Shown: in pieces, positions 17,473 through 25,119 of the stretch
Layout of the letters: each line of letters begins with the position of its first letter
Numbering within the stretch: the first letter of the stretch is position 1
From: Acidobacteriota bacterium
Lineage (GTDB): Bacteria; Acidobacteriota; Thermoanaerobaculia; Multivoradales; Multivoraceae
DNA length: 64,000 nt
NCBI GenBank assembly: GCA_003388555.1
Contig: QQVD01000050.1
Span: forward strand, 1-64,000
Reading direction: 5' to 3'
The notes under the pieces: model-generated
Database searches by the model: none
The model's input: the letters and a program-made list of their open reading frames with translations, nothing else
What the model was told of the DNA's origin: nothing
Translations under genes and position numbers: made by a program

Positions 17473-17497
17473 ATTGACCGATCGGTCAATCTACGCT
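17473..17497 (+). promoter_or_regulatory. 18-bp palindromic operator followed by a -10 box
   Basis: ATTGACCG-AT-CGGTCAAT (17473-17490) is a perfect 8-2-8 palindrome. One base later comes TACGCT (17492-17497), 145 bases before the ATG at 17643. Same layout and -10 sequence as 10006-10031. Likely bound by a TetR-type repressor. Confidence 0.65.
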
Positions 17498-17602
17498 ACG
17501 ATCTCGTCCGATCCATTAGACAGCACGAACTGCATCCACGCTCACCGCCCGACCCGATATCCAGACCGCCTCCCCCGACCCTCACCCGGTCACCTCACAC
17601 AG

Positions 17603-17628
17603 ATCACACACCGATCACACACCGATCA
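17603..17628 (+). repeat. 11-bp tandem repeat in the 5' leader
   Basis: ATCACACACCG is repeated twice (17603-17613, 17614-17624) and begun a third time, just upstream of the AGGAG site of the 17643 gene. Possibly slippage-prone; no function known. Confidence 0.7.
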
Positions 17629-17642
17629 GGAGTGTCCGCGCC

Positions 17643-19001
17643 ATGAAATCACTCAGCACCGCCGCCATCGTCTGCGGCCTGCTCGCGCTGGGCCCCGCCG
17701 CCGCCTCGGCGAACAACGCCAACACCGCGGTGGACCAGCAGAACGTCACCTGGGCGGAGCACGTCGCTCCGCTGCTGTTCGAGAACTGCGTCACCTGCCA
17801 CCGTCCCGGCCAGGTCGCGCCGATGTCCCTGCTCACCTACGGCGAGACCCGCCCCTGGGCCAAGTCGATCCGCCGAGTCACCTCCGAGGGCACCATGCCG
17901 CCGTGGTTCGCCAACCCCGAGCACGGCACCTTCGTCGAGGACTCCCGCCTGTCGCAGGAGGAGATCGACCTGATCGGCAAGTGGGTCGCGGCCGGCGCGC
18001 CGAGTGGCGACCTCGCCGCGGCACCCGCCGCCCCGACCTTCGACTCCGAGTGGCGCATGGGCGAGCCCGACGTGGTGCTCACCATGGAGCCGTTCGAGGT
18101 CACCGACGAGATGGAGGACCACTACCAGTGGGTCGAGGTGCAGAACCCGCTGCAGGAAGACCGCTGGATCAAGGCGGTCGAGATCCGTCCCTCGTTCACC
18201 GAGGGCGCGCACCACAACCTGACCTACATCGCTCCGGCGGACGCGACCATCGAGAGCATCCAGGGCGCCGGCCGCATGGAAACCGAGTTCGTCGCCGGCT
18301 GGGCTCCGGGAGTCGCGCCGATGGTCTACCGCGAGGGCTTCGGCAAGCTGCTGCCGGCCGGCGCGAAGATCTTCTTCCAGATGCACTACCACAAGACCCC
18401 CGGGCCCGGCACCGGTGGCATCGACCAGACCTCGGTCGGCCTCAAGCTCTATGACGCCGAGGTCGAGAACAAACTGACCACTCTGTGGATCGTCGATCCG
18501 GTGCTCAACATCCCGCCGGGCGAGGCGAACTACCAGTCGGTGTCGTCGTTCGACTTCAAGCACGACGCGCTGCTGTTCAACTTCACCCCGCACATGCACC
18601 TGCGCGGTAAGTCGATGCGCTTCACCGCCACCTATCCGGACGGCAGGGAAGAGATCCTGCTCGACGTGCCGAACTACGACTTCAACTGGCAGCTCACCTA
18701 CTCGCCGCCGGAGCCGCTCGAGCTGCCCGCCGGCACCAAGGTGACGCTGGAGGCGGTGTTCGACAACTCGGCGGACAACCCGTCCAACCCGGATCCCACC
18801 GCCACCGTCACCTTCGGCGAGAAGACCACCGACGAGATGATGATCGGTTTCGTCGACTACACCTACGCCGAGCCGGTCCACCAGACCGACATGGAGACCT
18901 ACGCGGTGCCCGAGCACCTGCGTGAGCAGATGCAGCGCATCCGGGAGTTCCGCGAGAGGGCCAAGGAGAGCGCCGCCGCCGGCGAGTCGTCGGGCGACTG
19001 A
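17643..19001 (+). CDS. Secreted cytochrome c / copper type II monooxygenase-like protein (DBH-like)
   Basis: 452 aa with signal peptide (to about residue 23) and an AGGAG site before the ATG. Domain 1 (about 35-125) has a heme c motif CVTCH (Cys49, Cys52, His53) followed by RPGQVAPMSLL and MPPW, a divergent cytochrome. Domain 2 (about 170-440) resembles copper type II ascorbate-dependent monooxygenases of the PHM/DBH type: HH (190-191), QMHYH (247-250), HMHLRGKSM (317-325), giving His/Met copper ligands. The reaction is unproven; electron supply from the heme instead of ascorbate is inference. Followed by a strong terminator. A longer paralogue lies at 60244-62052. Confidence 0.82.
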   Translation: MKSLSTAAIVCGLLALGPAAASANNANTAVDQQNVTWAEHVAPLLFENCVTCHRPGQVAPMSLLTYGETRPWAKSIRRVTSEGTMPPWFANPEHGTFVEDSRLSQEEIDLIGKWVAAGAPSGDLAAAPAAPTFDSEWRMGEPDVVLTMEPFEVTDEMEDHYQWVEVQNPLQEDRWIKAVEIRPSFTEGAHHNLTYIAPADATIESIQGAGRMETEFVAGWAPGVAPMVYREGFGKLLPAGAKIFFQMHYHKTPGPGTGGIDQTSVGLKLYDAEVENKLTTLWIVDPVLNIPPGEANYQSVSSFDFKHDALLFNFTPHMHLRGKSMRFTATYPDGREEILLDVPNYDFNWQLTYSPPEPLELPAGTKVTLEAVFDNSADNPSNPDPTATVTFGEKTTDEMMIGFVDYTYAEPVHQTDMETYAVPEHLREQMQRIREFRERAKESAAAGESSGD

Positions 19002-19026
19002 CGATCGTCGCAGCGACGACGTGGCG

Positions 19027-19062
19027 AAGGCCGATCCGGCGACGGGTCGGCCTTTCTCTTTT
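19027..19062 (+). terminator. Rho-independent terminator
   Basis: AAGGCCGA (19027-19034) pairs with TCGGCCTT (19047-19054) in a perfect 8-bp stem with a 12-nt loop, followed by a T-rich tract to 19062. Ends the 17643 gene; it is the clearest T-tract terminator in the window. Confidence 0.85.
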
Positions 19063-19106
19063 GTCGACGCCGCGGACGGGCGGCGGGTGTGCTGGCCCCG
19101 CCGAAA

Positions 19107-19139
19107 CCCCTCAGTGACCCCTCAGTGACCCCTCAGTGC
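19107..19139. repeat. Tandem repeat, 3 x 11 bp
   Basis: CCCCTCAGTGA repeats at 19107-19117, 19118-19128 and (last base changed) 19129-19139, overlapping the stop codon of the interrupted minus-strand gene. Confidence 0.8.
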
Positions 19140-19516
19140 ACCGCGTGGCGGGTGTTGTGGGTGTCGAGCTCGTCCTCGTCGAAGCCGTGCGACAGGACGA
19201 AGAAGTAGGCGACGACGCGGTCGGTCTCGCTCTCCACGATGAGGTCGAAGAACACCTCGTCCTCGCGCTCGCCGCCGTGCATCTCGACGTAGGAGATCGC
19301 CTCGGAGTTGATCAGCAGCTCGCCCATCAGCCGCTTGCCGCGCAGGACCTGGGTGAAGAGGGTCTCGGACTCGTTGCCGAACTGTCAGTGCAGGTCGTCG
19401 TCGTCGAAGAGCACCGTGTCGGGGGTCCCGGCGCGCAGGACGCAGTTCGGGTGCCCGAGCAGCCAGGTCCAGAAGTCGTCGAGCGACATCGTGTTGGGTG
19501 TTTCACTGACCACCAT
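19133..19516 (-). pseudogene. Conserved-looking protein interrupted by one in-frame TGA
   Basis: From the ATG at 19516 the frame reads 43 codons (MVVSETPNTMSLDDFWTW...), meets TGA at 19387-19385, and then continues in the same frame for 83 more codons to the stop at 19133 (127 aa in all). Composition and rhythm are continuous across the TGA (DDDDLH, stop, QFGNESETLF). A Trp codon (TGG) would restore DLHW, so the simplest reading is a nonsense mutation or a sequencing error. The second part can be read as a 64-aa ORF from 19327. Function unknown; acidic, soluble, no signal peptide. No selenocysteine element is evident. Confidence 0.7.
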
Positions 19517-19621
19517 GACGGCCCATTCTCTGGCTTCGCCCGGTGTCGCGCAACCTTCGGTACCGGCTGACGAGCCACGGCCCCCGCTCGGCAGCGGCAG
19601 CGGTCGGGTCCACCGCTCGGA

Positions 19622-20083
19622 TCACTCCTTCGCCGCCGGGCTCTCGTGCTGCAGCCGGCGCAGCGCCTCGAGCGCTCTCGCAGCGAGCGGCTCGGGCACG
19701 AACAGGTGGTCGTGGCGCAGCGCCGCGACGACGTTGGCGGGGATGTCCTCCTCGGCGAGTCGCGCCGCCACCGCGGCGGTGAGGCCGACCGCGGTGAGGC
19801 TCGAGTGCACCCGCAGTACGATCCAGCGGAAGCAGGCATCGGCGGACCCCGCCGGGAGCAGACCGAGCTCTTCGGCCCGCTCCAGCTCGAGGATCGCCGA
19901 TGGGCCCTCCGGCTCGCGGAAGACGGCGAGGGCGTCCGGCGGCGGGGGCGCTGCCTCGGGCAGGCGGAGGAAGACGAAACGGCCCGGTTGCAGGGCGGGA
20001 TCGAGCCGCGCCAGCAGCTCGTCGCGGTCCTCGATCGGTGGCGGCTCCCTGCGTTCCGTCTCGTCCTGCATGTCGTCCTGCAT
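19622..20083 (-). CDS. ACT-domain protein
   Basis: 153 aa from the ATG at 20083 (or 20071). Two ACT-like segments: ILELERAEELGL (about 63-74) and LRVHSSLTAVGLTAAVAARLAEEDIPANVVAALRHDHLFVP (about 90-133), the second being the conserved core of a small ACT family related to CASTOR-type domains. ACT domains bind amino acids; no enzymatic domain is attached. Divergent from the XPB helicase (68-bp gap). Role unknown, perhaps an amino-acid sensor. Confidence 0.7.
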   Translation of the reverse strand: MQDDMQDETERREPPPIEDRDELLARLDPALQPGRFVFLRLPEAAPPPPDALAVFREPEGPSAILELERAEELGLLPAGSADACFRWIVLRVHSSLTAVGLTAAVAARLAEEDIPANVVAALRHDHLFVPEPLAARALEALRRLQHESPAAKE

Positions 20084-20151
20084 CTCGCCCCGAGTCTGGC
20101 ACGGGCGGTACAGTGGAGTCCCTGCGCCGCCGGGCCGAAGAGCCGACCGCC

Positions 20152-22029
20152 ATGAGTGATCCCCAGAACAAGCCGTTGATCGTGCAGGGCGCCGACACCG
20201 TCCTGCTCGAGGTCTCCTCGCCGCTCTTCGAGCAGGCGCGCTCACAGCTGCTGCGCTTCGCCGAGCTGGTCAAGGCGCCCGAGCACGTGCACACCTATCG
20301 CATCACCGCTCTCTCGATCTGGAATGCGCGCTCGGCGGGACTCGACGCTGGCCAGATGGTCGCGGTGCTGCGCGAGTACTCGCGTTACCCGGTGCCCGAG
20401 GCGGTGGTGCGCGAGATCACCACCCACGCCTCGCGCTTCGGCCGCCTGCGCATCGTGCGCGACGACGAGGGACTGGTGCTGGAGCCGTCGGGCGAGGAGC
20501 AGGCGGGGGAGGGACCGAGCCCGTTCGCCGAGGCGACGGTCGACCGCGACGTGCAGAAGTGGCTGGGGGCGCCCCTGCGCGCCGTTCCCGCCCGCGGTGA
20601 CGCCGGCGCGGCAAGCGGCGGCCGCGAGCGCCAGCGCTTCCGCGTCGATCCCGAGAAGCGGGGCCTGCTCAAGCTCGCCCTGGTGCGCGCCGGCTTCCCG
20701 CCGGCCGACGAGGCCGGCTACTCGGACGGCGACGAGCTCTCTTTCGAGTGGCGCGATGCGACTCTCGCCGGCGAAGTGTTCGAGCTGCGCGACTACCAGA
20801 TCGACGCCGCCCGCGCCTTCGTCGACTCGCGCTACTCGGCCGGCGGCAGTGGCGTGGTGGTGCTGCCGTGCGGCGCCGGCAAGACGATCGTCGGCCTGGC
20901 CTGCATGCACGCCCTGCAGACCACCACGCTGGTCCTCTGCACCAGCGTCAGCGCCGCCAAGCAGTGGGTCGCCGAGGCGCTCGACAAGACGACCCTGAGC
21001 GCCGACCAGGTGGGGATCTACGGCGGCGACGACCGCGAGCTGAAGCCGGTGACGGTGGCGACGTACCAGATGCTCACCTACCGCCGCAGCCGCGACGAGG
21101 CGATGGTCAACCTGTCGATCTTCGATCGCGCCAACTGGGGGTTGATCGTCTACGACGAGGTCCATCTGCTGCCGGCGCCGGTGTTCCAGGTCACCGCCGG
21201 GCTGCAGGCGCGCCGGCGGCTCGGGCTCACCGCGACGCTGGTGCGCGAGGACGGTCGCGAGGAGGACGTCTTCGCCCTCATCGGCCCGAAGAAGGTCGAC
21301 GTGCCGTGGCGCGAGCTCGAGGCCCAGGGCTGGGTGGCGACCGCCCTGTGTACCGAGGTGAGGGTGCCGCTACCGGTCTGGCAGCGGCTCGACTACGCCA
21401 AGGCGCAGAAGCGCCAGCGCTTTCGCATCGCGGCGGAGAACCCCGACAAGCTGGAGGTGGTGCGGCGGATCCTCGAGAGCCACCCGGGCGAGCCGGCGCT
21501 GGTGATGTGCATGTACCTCGAACAGGTCAAGGAGCTCGGTTCGGCGCTGCGCCTGCCGGTGCTGATGGGCAGCTCGTCGCAGAAGAAGCGCGACGAGCTG
21601 TTCGCCGCCCTCGAGCACGGCGAGATCGCGGGCCTGGTGGTCAGCAAGGTGGCGAACTTCTCGATCGACCTGCCCGAGGTGGCGGTGGCGGTGCAGGTCT
21701 CCGGCACCTTCGGATCGCGCCAGGAGGAGGCGCAGCGCCTGGGCCGGGTGCTGCGTCCGAAGAGCGACGGGCGTCCGGCGCACTTCTACACCGTGGTGAG
21801 CTCTGGGACGGTGGAGGAGGAGTTCGCGCTCAATCGTCAACGCTTTCTGCTCGAGCAGGGCTACGAGTACCGGCTGCGCTACGTCGGCGAACCGGCCGAC
21901 GACTCCGCCGAGTCCGAAGGCGTCGGCGGTGCCGCGCCGGAAGAGGCGGCGGCAGCGACGGCGACCGCGAATCCCGCCGCGTCGACCCGGCTGCTCGATC
22001 AGCTCGGCGACGACGGACCGGTGAACTGA
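20152..22029 (+). CDS. XPB/Ssl2-like SF2 DNA helicase
   Basis: 625 aa. Walker A CGAGKT near residues 240-245, DEVH box (YDEVHLL, about 333-339), motif III LTATLVREDGRE in the form typical of XPB, and motif VI QRLGRVLRPK near 527. The long N-terminal region (1-200) fits the damage-recognition part of XPB proteins. XPB unwinds DNA in repair and transcription initiation in eukaryotes and archaea; bacterial copies are of uncertain function, thought to act in DNA repair. The C-terminal 60 residues are low complexity (Ala, Glu). It sits immediately before a lipoprotein gene; no Bax1-like nuclease adjoins it. Confidence 0.92.
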   Translation: MSDPQNKPLIVQGADTVLLEVSSPLFEQARSQLLRFAELVKAPEHVHTYRITALSIWNARSAGLDAGQMVAVLREYSRYPVPEAVVREITTHASRFGRLRIVRDDEGLVLEPSGEEQAGEGPSPFAEATVDRDVQKWLGAPLRAVPARGDAGAASGGRERQRFRVDPEKRGLLKLALVRAGFPPADEAGYSDGDELSFEWRDATLAGEVFELRDYQIDAARAFVDSRYSAGGSGVVVLPCGAGKTIVGLACMHALQTTTLVLCTSVSAAKQWVAEALDKTTLSADQVGIYGGDDRELKPVTVATYQMLTYRRSRDEAMVNLSIFDRANWGLIVYDEVHLLPAPVFQVTAGLQARRRLGLTATLVREDGREEDVFALIGPKKVDVPWRELEAQGWVATALCTEVRVPLPVWQRLDYAKAQKRQRFRIAAENPDKLEVVRRILESHPGEPALVMCMYLEQVKELGSALRLPVLMGSSSQKKRDELFAALEHGEIAGLVVSKVANFSIDLPEVAVAVQVSGTFGSRQEEAQRLGRVLRPKSDGRPAHFYTVVSSGTVEEEFALNRQRFLLEQGYEYRLRYVGEPADDSAESEGVGGAAPEEAAAATATANPAASTRLLDQLGDDGPVN

Positions 22030-22034
22030 GCGCC

Positions 22035-22994
22035 ATGGAATCGCACCGCGGCCGCCGTGGCCTCCTCGCCGTGCTGCTGGTCGCCGGTTGCTGGTCGCCG
22101 CCAGCGCTGGCCACGACCGAGGATCCCGAGGGATCGCAGGACGCACCGGTAGAGGACGGGCAGGACGCGCAGGCCTCGCCGCCGTCGTGGCACCTGTCGC
22201 AGCTCGCCGCCCTCGAGGCGGCCGAGCTGATCGGTACCTGGGCGCTGGTCGGCCAGCCCGCCGGTCGTCCCGAGCGGCTCGATCTCGAGCTCGAAGAGCG
22301 CGACGGGCGGATCGCCGCGCGGCTGCTGCGCAACGGCGAGCCGATGCCGGTGAAGGCGGTGGCGCGCGACGGCACCCAGCTCATCGTCGACTGGCTGCGC
22401 ACCACGAGGAGCTCCGAGCAGCCGATGCAGCTGCGTCTCGAGCTCGGCGAGCAGGGTCTCTCCGGTCTGGCGCGAGATCGCTCCAACCTGGTGCGCTTCC
22501 CGGTGGCGAGCGGCAGCGTGTCGCGTGTCGAGCCGCCGAGCACCGCGCTCGAAGCCATCGAGGAGTTCGCTCGCGAGGCCGAGCTCGACGGAGTGAGGGT
22601 GCGTCTGCGCGGACCTCGCCTCGGGGTCGAGGGGCTCGACTACCTCAAGGTGCGCGATCTCGATCGCGGCGAGCTGCTCACCTGGATCGGTCCGCCGATC
22701 GTGCTCTCGGTCGACGGCCCGGTACGGCTCGGTGAGCTGCGGCTCGAGCCAGGCGACTACAGCCTGTGGATCCGGCGCACCGAGCAGGAGGGCTGGGAGC
22801 TGCTCGCCAACGCGCGCTCAGAGGTCTGGGCGACGCGTGAGCTGCCGGGGAGTCGGATCGGCGCCACGCCTCTGGCGCACGCCGAGGGCGGCCGGCAGGG
22901 GACCCTGGGAGCCGTCGTCGTGCCGGCGGCCGGCACCCTGCGCATCCTGTGGGGCGAGCACGCCTGGGAGGTGACGCTGCGCGGCGGGCGGTGA
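22035..22994 (+). CDS. Secreted or lipid-anchored protein, DUF2911-like end
   Basis: 319 aa from the ATG at 22035, six bases after the helicase stop. A signal peptide with a possible lipobox (LLVAGC, Cys19; alternative cleavage after ALA). The C-terminal 110 residues (VRLGELRLEPGDYSLWIRRTEQEGW, then W..R near the end) weakly resemble DUF2911, whose members have an L-x-P-G-x-Y core. The N-terminal part (about 45-190) describes a beta-rich domain without a known match. Possibly co-transcribed with the helicase. Function unknown. Confidence 0.65.
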   Translation: MESHRGRRGLLAVLLVAGCWSPPALATTEDPEGSQDAPVEDGQDAQASPPSWHLSQLAALEAAELIGTWALVGQPAGRPERLDLELEERDGRIAARLLRNGEPMPVKAVARDGTQLIVDWLRTTRSSEQPMQLRLELGEQGLSGLARDRSNLVRFPVASGSVSRVEPPSTALEAIEEFAREAELDGVRVRLRGPRLGVEGLDYLKVRDLDRGELLTWIGPPIVLSVDGPVRLGELRLEPGDYSLWIRRTEQEGWELLANARSEVWATRELPGSRIGATPLAHAEGGRQGTLGAVVVPAAGTLRILWGEHAWEVTLRGGR

Positions 22995-23021
22995 GCTCCC
23001 GGTGAGCGCTCGCTCTTGCGG

Positions 23022-24068
23022 CTACAGCGAATCGATCATCTCGACCGCCGACGCCGCGAGGCTGTCGACGCGGCGCTTGTAGAGGTCGGTGTCGACCGAG
23101 CCACCCATCTTGCCCTTGAGGTAGCGATCGAGCACGCCCTCGCAGATCGCCGCCAGGCGCCAGTACTGGAAGGCGCGGTAGTAGGCGACCTTCGAGGTGT
23201 CACGGCCGGTCAGCTCGCTGTAGCGCTCGAGGAACTGCTGGCGGGTCTGGAAGCCGGGTGCCGCGCTCGGCGGCGGGTCCGACTCGGGCGACGATTCGCC
23301 GCTCTCGCCAGGGTGCGCCCAGTTGTTCAGCAGATAGCCGACGTCGGCGAGGGGATCGCCGAGCGTGCAGAGCTCCCAGTCGAGCACCGCGGCGACCTCG
23401 CCGTCCTCGCCGGTGATCATGTTGCCGAGCCGGTAGTCGCCGTGCACCACTGCGGCGCCGACCTGCTGCGGGATGCCGTCGCGCAGCGCCGCACCGACCT
23501 CCTCCATCGCCGGCAGCTCGCGCGTCTTGGAACCCTCCCACTGCATCGTCCAGCGCTTGAGCTGGCGAGCGATGTAGTCCTCCTTCTTGCCCAGGGTGCC
23601 GAGCCCGATCTCGTCGGGATCGAGGTTGTGCAGGTCGGCGAGCACCTGGACCACCGAGCGCCCGATGACGCCGCGCTTCTCCTCGTCGAAGAGCTTCGCG
23701 GTCTGGGGCGCGGTGTGCAGCACGTGCCCCTCGACGAACTGCATGACGTAGAACGGCGCCTCGTTGACCGCCTCGTCCTCGCACAGCGCCAGCGCCGGCG
23801 GCACCGGCACCGGCGTCGGCCCGAGGGCCGAGATGATGCGGTGCTCGCGCGCCATGTCGTGGGCGGTCGCCAGCAGGCGTCCGATCGGCGGCCGCCGCAG
23901 CACGAAGACATCGCCCTTGGCGTCGACGACGCGGTAGGTGAGGTTCGAGTGCCCGCCGGTGATCAGCGAGAAGCGGAAGGGGGGCTGCGCATCGTGCACG
24001 CGGCCGCTCAGCCAGTCGCTGACCGCGTCGTGATCGATGCCACGCACGGCGCCGTTGTCGTCGCTCAT
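23022..24068 (-). CDS. APH-family phosphotransferase (ACAD10/11-type acyl-CoA kinase-like)
   Basis: 348 aa. Protein-kinase-like fold: GGHSNLTYRV (nucleotide loop), FVLRRPP, catalytic HGDYRLGN (about 240-247) and Mg-binding LDWE (about 257-260), with the C-terminal WRLAAICEG characteristic of the ACAD10/11 N-terminal kinase relatives, which phosphorylate 4-hydroxyacyl-CoA. The bacterial relatives sit with fatty-acid genes, and here the gene is divergent from an acyl-CoA thioesterase. Substrate not proven. Confidence 0.85.
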   Translation of the reverse strand: MSDDNGAVRGIDHDAVSDWLSGRVHDAQPPFRFSLITGGHSNLTYRVVDAKGDVFVLRRPPIGRLLATAHDMAREHRIISALGPTPVPVPPALALCEDEAVNEAPFYVMQFVEGHVLHTAPQTAKLFDEEKRGVIGRSVVQVLADLHNLDPDEIGLGTLGKKEDYIARQLKRWTMQWEGSKTRELPAMEEVGAALRDGIPQQVGAAVVHGDYRLGNMITGEDGEVAAVLDWELCTLGDPLADVGYLLNNWAHPGESGESSPESDPPPSAAPGFQTRQQFLERYSELTGRDTSKVAYYRAFQYWRLAAICEGVLDRYLKGKMGGSVDTDLYKRRVDSLAASAVEMIDSL

Positions 24069-24193
24069 CGGGGCTCTGCTCTGTCGGGGTGTTCGCTCGC
24101 TGGCGCCGGCTGCGCGGTCTCAGGCGCGAGGTGCGCGCACTCTACCAGCGCCGCCCGGGCGTACTCCGCGCTGCGCTATCCTGCGCCACCTGT

Positions 24194-25078
24194 ATGAACC
24201 AGCAGCTCCGCCAGCTCGTGCATCTTCTCGATCTCGAGGAGATCGAGAAGAACCACTACCGCGGCGAGAGCCCCGACGAGGGATGGCAGCGCGTCTACGG
24301 CGGTCAGGTGCTCGGACAGGCCCTGGTCGCCGCCTCGCGCACGGTCGACGGCGACGAGCGCCTGGCGCACTCGCTGCACGGCTACTTCCTGCGCCCGGGA
24401 GATCCGAAGGCGCCGATCCTCTACGAGGTCGACCGCATCCGCGACGGCCGCAGCTTCACCACCAGGCGGGTGGTGGCGATCCAGCACGGGCGCGCCATCT
24501 TCAACATGGCGATCTCGTTCCAGGTCCAGGAGCAGGGCCTCGAACACCAGTTCGAGATGCCCGAGGTGCCGCCGCCCGAGGAGCTGGAGAGTGAGATCGA
24601 GATCCGCAGGCGTCTGGTCGAAGGCACCGACCTGCCGGAGGAGCGCAAGCGGCACTTCACCCGCGATCGGCCGATGGACATGCGTCCGATCCCGGAGGCG
24701 TCGGGCCGGCTGCGCAACGACTTCGATCCGCGGCCGATGCCGCCCTACCAGAACTGCTGGATACGCACCGCCGACGCGCTGCCCGACGACGTCCGCGTGC
24801 ATCAGTGCGCGTTGGCCTATCTCTCCGACTGGTCCCTCCTCGACACCTGCACCTATCCTCACGGGATCTCGTTCCTCAACGAGAAGTTCCAGGTCGCCAG
24901 CCTCGACCACGCGATGTGGTTCCATCGGCCGTTCCGCGCCGACGAGTGGCTGCTCTACGTGCAGGACAGCCCGAGCGCGGGCGGCGGGCGGGGATTCAAC
25001 CGCGGTCTGATCTATCGTCGGGACGGGGCGCTGGTGGCGTCGGTGGTCCAGGAGGGGCTGATCCGCCTCTGGCCGTAG
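24194..25078 (+). CDS. tesB: Acyl-CoA thioesterase II
   Basis: 294 aa, close to the usual TesB length of about 286. Double hot-dog fold with VYGGQVLGQALVAA (residues about 34-47), HSLHGYFLRPGD, and the catalytic Asp/Thr/Gln region SLLDTCTYPHG, plus a C-terminal VVQEGL. Hydrolyses acyl-CoA to fatty acid and CoA in the cytoplasm. There is no Shine-Dalgarno; TATCCT at 24177-24182 ends 11 bases before the ATG, predicting a nearly leaderless transcript. Its position opposite an ACAD10/11-type kinase fits fatty-acid metabolism. Confidence 0.92.
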   Translation: MNQQLRQLVHLLDLEEIEKNHYRGESPDEGWQRVYGGQVLGQALVAASRTVDGDERLAHSLHGYFLRPGDPKAPILYEVDRIRDGRSFTTRRVVAIQHGRAIFNMAISFQVQEQGLEHQFEMPEVPPPEELESEIEIRRRLVEGTDLPEERKRHFTRDRPMDMRPIPEASGRLRNDFDPRPMPPYQNCWIRTADALPDDVRVHQCALAYLSDWSLLDTCTYPHGISFLNEKFQVASLDHAMWFHRPFRADEWLLYVQDSPSAGGGRGFNRGLIYRRDGALVASVVQEGLIRLWP

Positions 25079-25119
25079 CCGGCGCCGCACCGTCGGCCCG
25101 ATACCCGAAAGGAGCTTCG

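Noticed and set aside
17337-17489. Extended N-terminus of the M14-like deacylase from a TTG at 17489
   Set aside because: That start lies in the palindromic operator, the added residues look non-coding, and a TACCTT box at 17404-17409 falls within it.
19385-19387. Selenocysteine codon
   Set aside because: No hairpin with the expected loop follows within about 40 bases, and Trp fits the surrounding sequence better.
20096-20115. Sigma-54 promoter (TGGCACG then GTACA)
   Set aside because: The -24 part is good but the -12 part lacks the TTGC core, and no enhancer-binding protein gene is near.
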